Shown here: positions 59,500 to 64,000 of the stretch, piece by piece
Layout of the letters: the number at the start of each line of letters is the position of its first letter
Numbering within the stretch: position 1 is the stretch's first letter
From: Bidens hawaiensis
Lineage: Eukaryota > Streptophyta > Magnoliopsida > Asterales > Asteraceae
DNA: 64,000 nucleotides
Direction: 5' to 3'
Assembly (NCBI GenBank): GCA_021521415.1
Contig: JAIQDT010001741.1
Span: forward strand, 424,910-488,909
Program-made: the position numbers and the translations under genes
Notes under the pieces: model-generated
Told to the model about the DNA's origin: nothing
The model's input: only the letters and a program-made list of their open reading frames with translations
Databases searched by the model: none

Positions 59500-61670
59500 G
59501 ATCTCGAGCTACCATTGGAAGCCCAACCCAATAACATTTTACTTTTGAAATTTTTACAAAACATTAGTTACTAAATTAAATATCTTAAAAATTATTCACA
59601 CTATTTTAAATTCGTACTCGTCCTCAAGTCATCACTTACACACGATTTTATTTAGGTACACTTCTCTATTATCTCGTATCAACTTATTCACACAACTTAC
59701 CCATCAACAAGTAATGTTTCATCTTTGGCCATCATAGAATGTTTTCTCTAAGAATCCATCATCATAATTGATGTCGTTCATCTGCTTCTCACGATCACCG
59801 TATGACGACTAGAATCACCAAGGAGTTGCTGCTGTACGCTATTAACCGACCAACCGCTAACCTCGACAAAACTAAAACATCTCGAACAAGAAATCTTATA
59901 CTAACTCGTATCTATTAAAATATTATTTAAATCATCTTTTCTTATTTAAATCCATATTCTCAAACTATAAATTTCTAGGTGCATTTAAATTCTTACCCTC
60001 AATTTTAACTATAAATATTTTATTACTTCCTATCTTTCATCAACTTCATGTTAGTTTTCACAATTTACTTTCCATTTTATAAATCTTTATTATTAAAAAT
60101 TCAATTATGGTAAATTTTATTATTATCCTCTAAATATAATTTTCATTTTTAAATTAAAAATCATCCATTAATTAATTTAACTTTATCATTAAACTGACTT
60201 TTTGATTAAATCTCATAGCAATCCATTAGTGCTTAAGATTCATTATTTAATTGAAATTAAACGATGATTTATAAATACTTCAACTCCTCACTTTGATTTT
60301 TGATATATTGAAAATTTTGAACGTTTTAATGATGAATTTGTAGTTGTTAGAATAGTCATGGTGGTTCATGCAATTCTAGCCTCGCGTTTATCTTATATAC
60401 TTCACATCTTATTTTGAAATCACGACTAATTTTAAATTTGTTATTTACTTGAATTTCCATTATAGATCATCGATAACTCAATTTACTTATTTCTTACTAT
60501 TTATAATGATTTTGTAAAAAGAAAAAAAATCTATGAATTCCCAATTTAATCTAATTTAATATCTTCAATTATCCACCTTGTATTTTATCAAATTTTAAAG
60601 ATTTTAAGCTTATTGATCTAAATTTATTGATTGTTTATTGGATTACATCGAAACCGAAGGCAAGCAGGCAACAAGCTGCGAGATTTAATTGGTATAGGAC
60701 TATCTCGGTGATTTGGGAATATCCGCTTCTCAATTTAATCAATTAACGATTTATTCAAATACGTATAGTTTCGCATTTTCATTAATAATTAAATTATTAA
60801 TTACTAATTTTTATAATATTTCAGAATATCTTAATCGAATTAATTTAATCTCAAATTTACAATTTGAAAGGATATAAATTTCACATTAACTTCTCTTTAA
60901 TTTCATAAGTTCTTAAACTAACTAAACTCGACTCACCAAAATCTTCATTTAAACTTATACTCTCGGTCTTAAGAATTTCGTCCTAATGAATACGATTTTT
61001 AAAGATTCCATATGTTATTAACTATCTTAAGAATTGTTATAAATTAAACTTTTACGCATATCATTTCATGAATCAAGTTCCTTTATCTATCACGGTAAAC
61101 TTCATATTCTACTATTAGCTTATTCTTGATCATCTTAATTCCTTTCAAATGTCTGCTTCAAGAAATCCAGTTCAATCTCCAAAATTTATAACTTTCCTAA
61201 TCAAAGGATATAATAGAAATTACCTGGTTTTAATAATCAAACCCGAACATTTAATAAGTATCTCTTGAATTTATATTTAAAGTTATCAAAACGTTTTTTT
61301 CTTTCAAAATAATGGTTTTGAATGTGTTATAACCCACATGATGGAACGAGTTATGCAGACCATCCGACGATAAGAGTAATTCTGGTCCAGAACATAATTA
61401 TCCTAGTCCTCGCATGGAATCATAGTACGTACAATTTTGTGTCGTGATTTAGAACCTAAGATAGCTTGGGTAACAGTACGAATGATGAAATGATAAGGAC
61501 ATGATGGATACGCCGCTGGTACATCCTATATATTAGTGCCCTTATCGGATTGTCATTTGAAGCGTTGCTTCGGTTATTATAAGTTCTATATTATGATATT
61601 TTACTTAAAAGTTTAATTATTTTCCAAACGATAATGTTTTGGTTTTCCTTAATTTTGGGACGAAATTCCC
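59500..61670 (+). other. Non-coding interior of the LARD-like element
   Basis: Very AT-rich with no ORF over about 60 codons and no recognisable gag or pol residues. Pol may have been replaced or decayed. Confidence 0.6.
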
Positions 61671-61685
61671 TAAAGTAGGGGAGAT
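61671..61685 (+). other. Polypurine tract of the LARD-like element
   Basis: TAAAGTAGGGGAGAT directly before the 3' LTR start TGTAACA. Confidence 0.85.
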
Positions 61686-63446
61686 TGTAACATTTCAGAT
61701 TTTCTAAACCGTATTCGTTTGTTCATAACCCGTCCTAGGAACATTTTTAAATCATTATTATTAATCAAAAATTAAATATTCATAAGTAATTAAGAATGGC
61801 ATGTTCATTTTATACCCTTATACTTTTCTTAATATTCATTTCTTAATTTAGTCTTAAAATATTCAAAAATTGGCTATTTGTGAAACTAGAAGGACAATAC
61901 TCGTTAAAAACCAAACTCCAACCCCTTGAAGTCGGGGCGCTGTGCGACGGCACAACCAAGGGTTGGCCGCGCGGCGCCATGGACCATCAGATCAGAACGT
62001 TTTGTAGTTTTAGATTCCTAGTTCGTTTTTGGTATAAAAATTGTGTATTTTAAGCAATTGTGAGTGAATTAAGGTCCAAGAAAATGTGTTATAACTAAAA
62101 TACCAACCTACATTCGTTTATTACAAACCAAGATTAAATCTTTATGAATATTTCGATGAATCTTTCCTTTAAATCATATATTCTTGCATAAACGAGAAAA
62201 AAGCCCATAAATAGTTCGTTTTTGTGATCTCTATATAAACAAGCCTCATTCATCTGCCATAAACCTTCACATAAACCCTAAGAATCATTCCCAGCCATTA
62301 ATAGCCTCTGCCCATCTCGTATCCTCTTGGTTTTTGCTTATTTATTGAAGACTCAAGCTTATTCGGTTGACTTTGCTATGCACCGACCTTTGACGCATCG
62401 TATCTCTTTGTTCTTTCACTTTCCGGGTAAGTTGTAAACATAGGAATCGTTCATACATATTCCCTAGTCAATTACCTTCAATCAATTTCGGTGGTTGAAG
62501 GGTGTTGACTGGTCAATTCGTTTAAAACTCGTTAAAGGGCAAATTAGTCAACTAGTTTGACTTAACGTTTTCTCATACTTCTAGTCGGATTCAACATTCG
62601 GTCCAGAAGACTTTTATTCTCGTAACATAATTTAAGGCTACTGACCAAAACATGACTTCTGACTCGCTGTTCGGATTCTGGTCAGTACAGCTCGCTTAAA
62701 TCTTAAATATAACATAACTTGAGTTCTGAACGTCCCTTTGGATTGATTCCAGTGGCAATGAGTTTTTTTTATTTATCATATCATATCATAAAGTACAAGA
62801 TTTTGAATTGCTTATATTGTTTGACGTGTAGTGGACGACTCACTTATTTGTAAACTTGCTTATTCGTATTTATATTCGTTTGTCGTTAATCTAAGGTGAG
62901 TTTATCATTCCCTTATTTTACCAACTTTTTAAACATTTTAGGGATATATGCGTACATATACGTATTTCATACTATATATATATATAAATCAAACAAATGG
63001 ATACGTGTAATTGTGAGTGACTTAATCAAACATACGTGTTATATGATTACTTGTGCTAATATTCATTCATTCGTATATGGTGTTGATATTCATTTGTTCG
63101 TATGGGTGCTCATGCTATTGACCAACGCCCGATTCGCTTGGCAACGGTCTACATACTTGATATGGTTTGATTATATTTACCGCTTTTATTACGTTATGCT
63201 GATTTGTATTGTTGTGTCAAAACTGGTGATATTCTCACTCAACTTTATGTTGACAAACTCCATTTTCTACGCATATGCAGGATGCTTTGTATTGAAGATT
63301 GAAGTTGGACACTTAGACAAGACCTTAGGATATAAAGAAGATAATCATTATTTGAGCTTACATTTATGTATTTAAATTGTTTGTTATATTTGGATATTGT
63401 GTGTATTCTTTCCATAAAATAATTAATTAGACGTTGGGGTGTGACA
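61686..63446 (+). repeat. 3' LTR of the LARD-like element
   Basis: TGTAACATTTCAG...GGGGTGTGACA. TATA CTCTATATAAACAAG near 62229-62243. Closely matches the 5' LTR, with scattered substitutions and an internal deletion near its end. The 159-codon ORF at 62896-63375 has no domain and is a chance reading within the LTR. Confidence 0.85.
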
Positions 63447-63451
63447 ACTCC

Positions 63452-64000
63452 ACTCTCAAAGGTATCCATATCTCCAGCTCTTCATACCGCATCTTCATGT
63501 TTATCCCTGTCCATCTCCATTTGCAACCAGCAAACCCCTAAATCGACATATATGAACAAAGCTCTATTTATATGGGTTTTGATTTTCTTTGCAGCATCTA
63601 AGAGGTAATCTATGATTGCTATCTTATTGTACTTCTTCTGTGTGTAATTATAATTAATTGTGTCAGAATCGTCTTTATAATCATGTAAATAATTAGAGTA
63701 GAAAACAATGTTGCTTTGGTACAGGTCTATGTGCATTATGTACGAGACTTATACCTTCTCTATTGAGAGAAAGTATAACTTACAAGCTAGAAGTATTAAC
63801 TTGCCAAAACTGTCAATGGCAATATTTAGTGGCAAGCCCTGGTTTATGCTTAATAAAATCTACTTCGTTTGGTCTTCACATATATTTCAACTAAGATACC
63901 CTGTTTGAATCAAACGGTTTCAGTATGCTATATTTCTTTTTATCCCCTTCTACAGGTGCTCACAAATATATCTATGACATTATGTGCTTCGTGATTGCTT
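63452..64000 (+). other. Sequence beyond the LARD-like element
   Basis: Continues the host sequence interrupted at 54719. Possible splice acceptors (TTTGCAG at about 63590, TGGTACAG at about 63725, TCTACAG at about 63956) hint at a gene running rightward, but I cannot assign exons or a product. Confidence 0.3.

Larger units (their letters stand above)
54720..63446 (+). mobile_element. Complete non-coding LTR retrotransposon (LARD-like)
   Basis: Target duplication ACTCC on both sides (54715-54719, 63447-63451). Two LTRs (54720-56528, 61686-63446), a tRNA-iMet primer site after the first, and a polypurine tract before the second are all in place. The interior, after removing the solo LTR at 57293-59494, is about 3 kb, AT-rich, and has no gag or pol reading. 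The sequence GGGACGAAATTCCCTAAAG near 61660 is typical of the pol end of chromovirus (Tekay-like) elements, suggesting the autonomous parent. Confidence 0.85.

Noticed and set aside
62896..63375. 159-codon ORF near the right end
   Set aside because: Lies wholly inside the 3' LTR of the LARD-like element; the 5' LTR has it broken, and there is no domain.

Overview
The window is nuclear DNA of a flowering plant, a eudicot. Two intron-rich single-copy genes sit in a sea of nested transposable elements, and the LTRs carry plant TATA boxes and plant tRNA primer sites. Solo-LTR load and Athila type would fit an asterid such as a daisy-family species, but that assignment is only an inference.

Region 1-19785 is a nest of retroelements. 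A solo-type LTR that starts outside the window (1-589 and 18918-19480) is split by an 18.3-kb minus-strand Ty3/gypsy Athila element (595-18912, target duplication CATGC). Its gag, protease, reverse transcriptase, RNase H, integrase and env-position ORFs are all broken by stops and frameshifts. Solo LTRs sit inside its 3' LTR (841-4358) and its 5' LTR (17347-18557), and its 5' end is chimeric with a second Athila-type LTR.

Region 19786-32940 has no convincing gene. It holds terminal-inverted-repeat DNA elements (two inside one TA-repeat tract), an ATGCATATATGTAAT satellite, a solo LTR (29083-30754) and a hAT-type miniature element with an 8-bp target duplication (31739-32144).

Region 32944-46493 holds the two genes, convergently oriented. 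The plus-strand gene (11 exons, 32944-38725) encodes a plant synaptotagmin-family SMP+C2 protein of the CLB1/NTMC2T4 type, a lipid-transfer and membrane-contact-site family. The minus-strand gene (9 exons, 46493-41521) encodes GAUT1, the Golgi homogalacturonan galacturonosyltransferase of pectin synthesis; one exon is one base too long and breaks the frame. Their introns are loaded with miniature elements, including a perfect 121-bp inverted repeat. I see no functional link between the genes.

Region 46494-64000 is again transposons: a Helitron (47341-52180) containing an LTR and an Athila fragment, a solo LTR (53493-54230), and a complete but non-coding LTR element (54720-63446, duplication ACTCC) that is itself split by a solo LTR (57293-59494).

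The most unusual signal is architectural. At least five LTRs from different families carry a cluster of short GC-rich palindromes directly upstream of the TATA box on the transcribed strand. The palindrome sequence is private to each family but the placement is the same. A further copy of one cluster lies inside the Athila element upstream of the env-position ORF, next to a TATA-like sequence.
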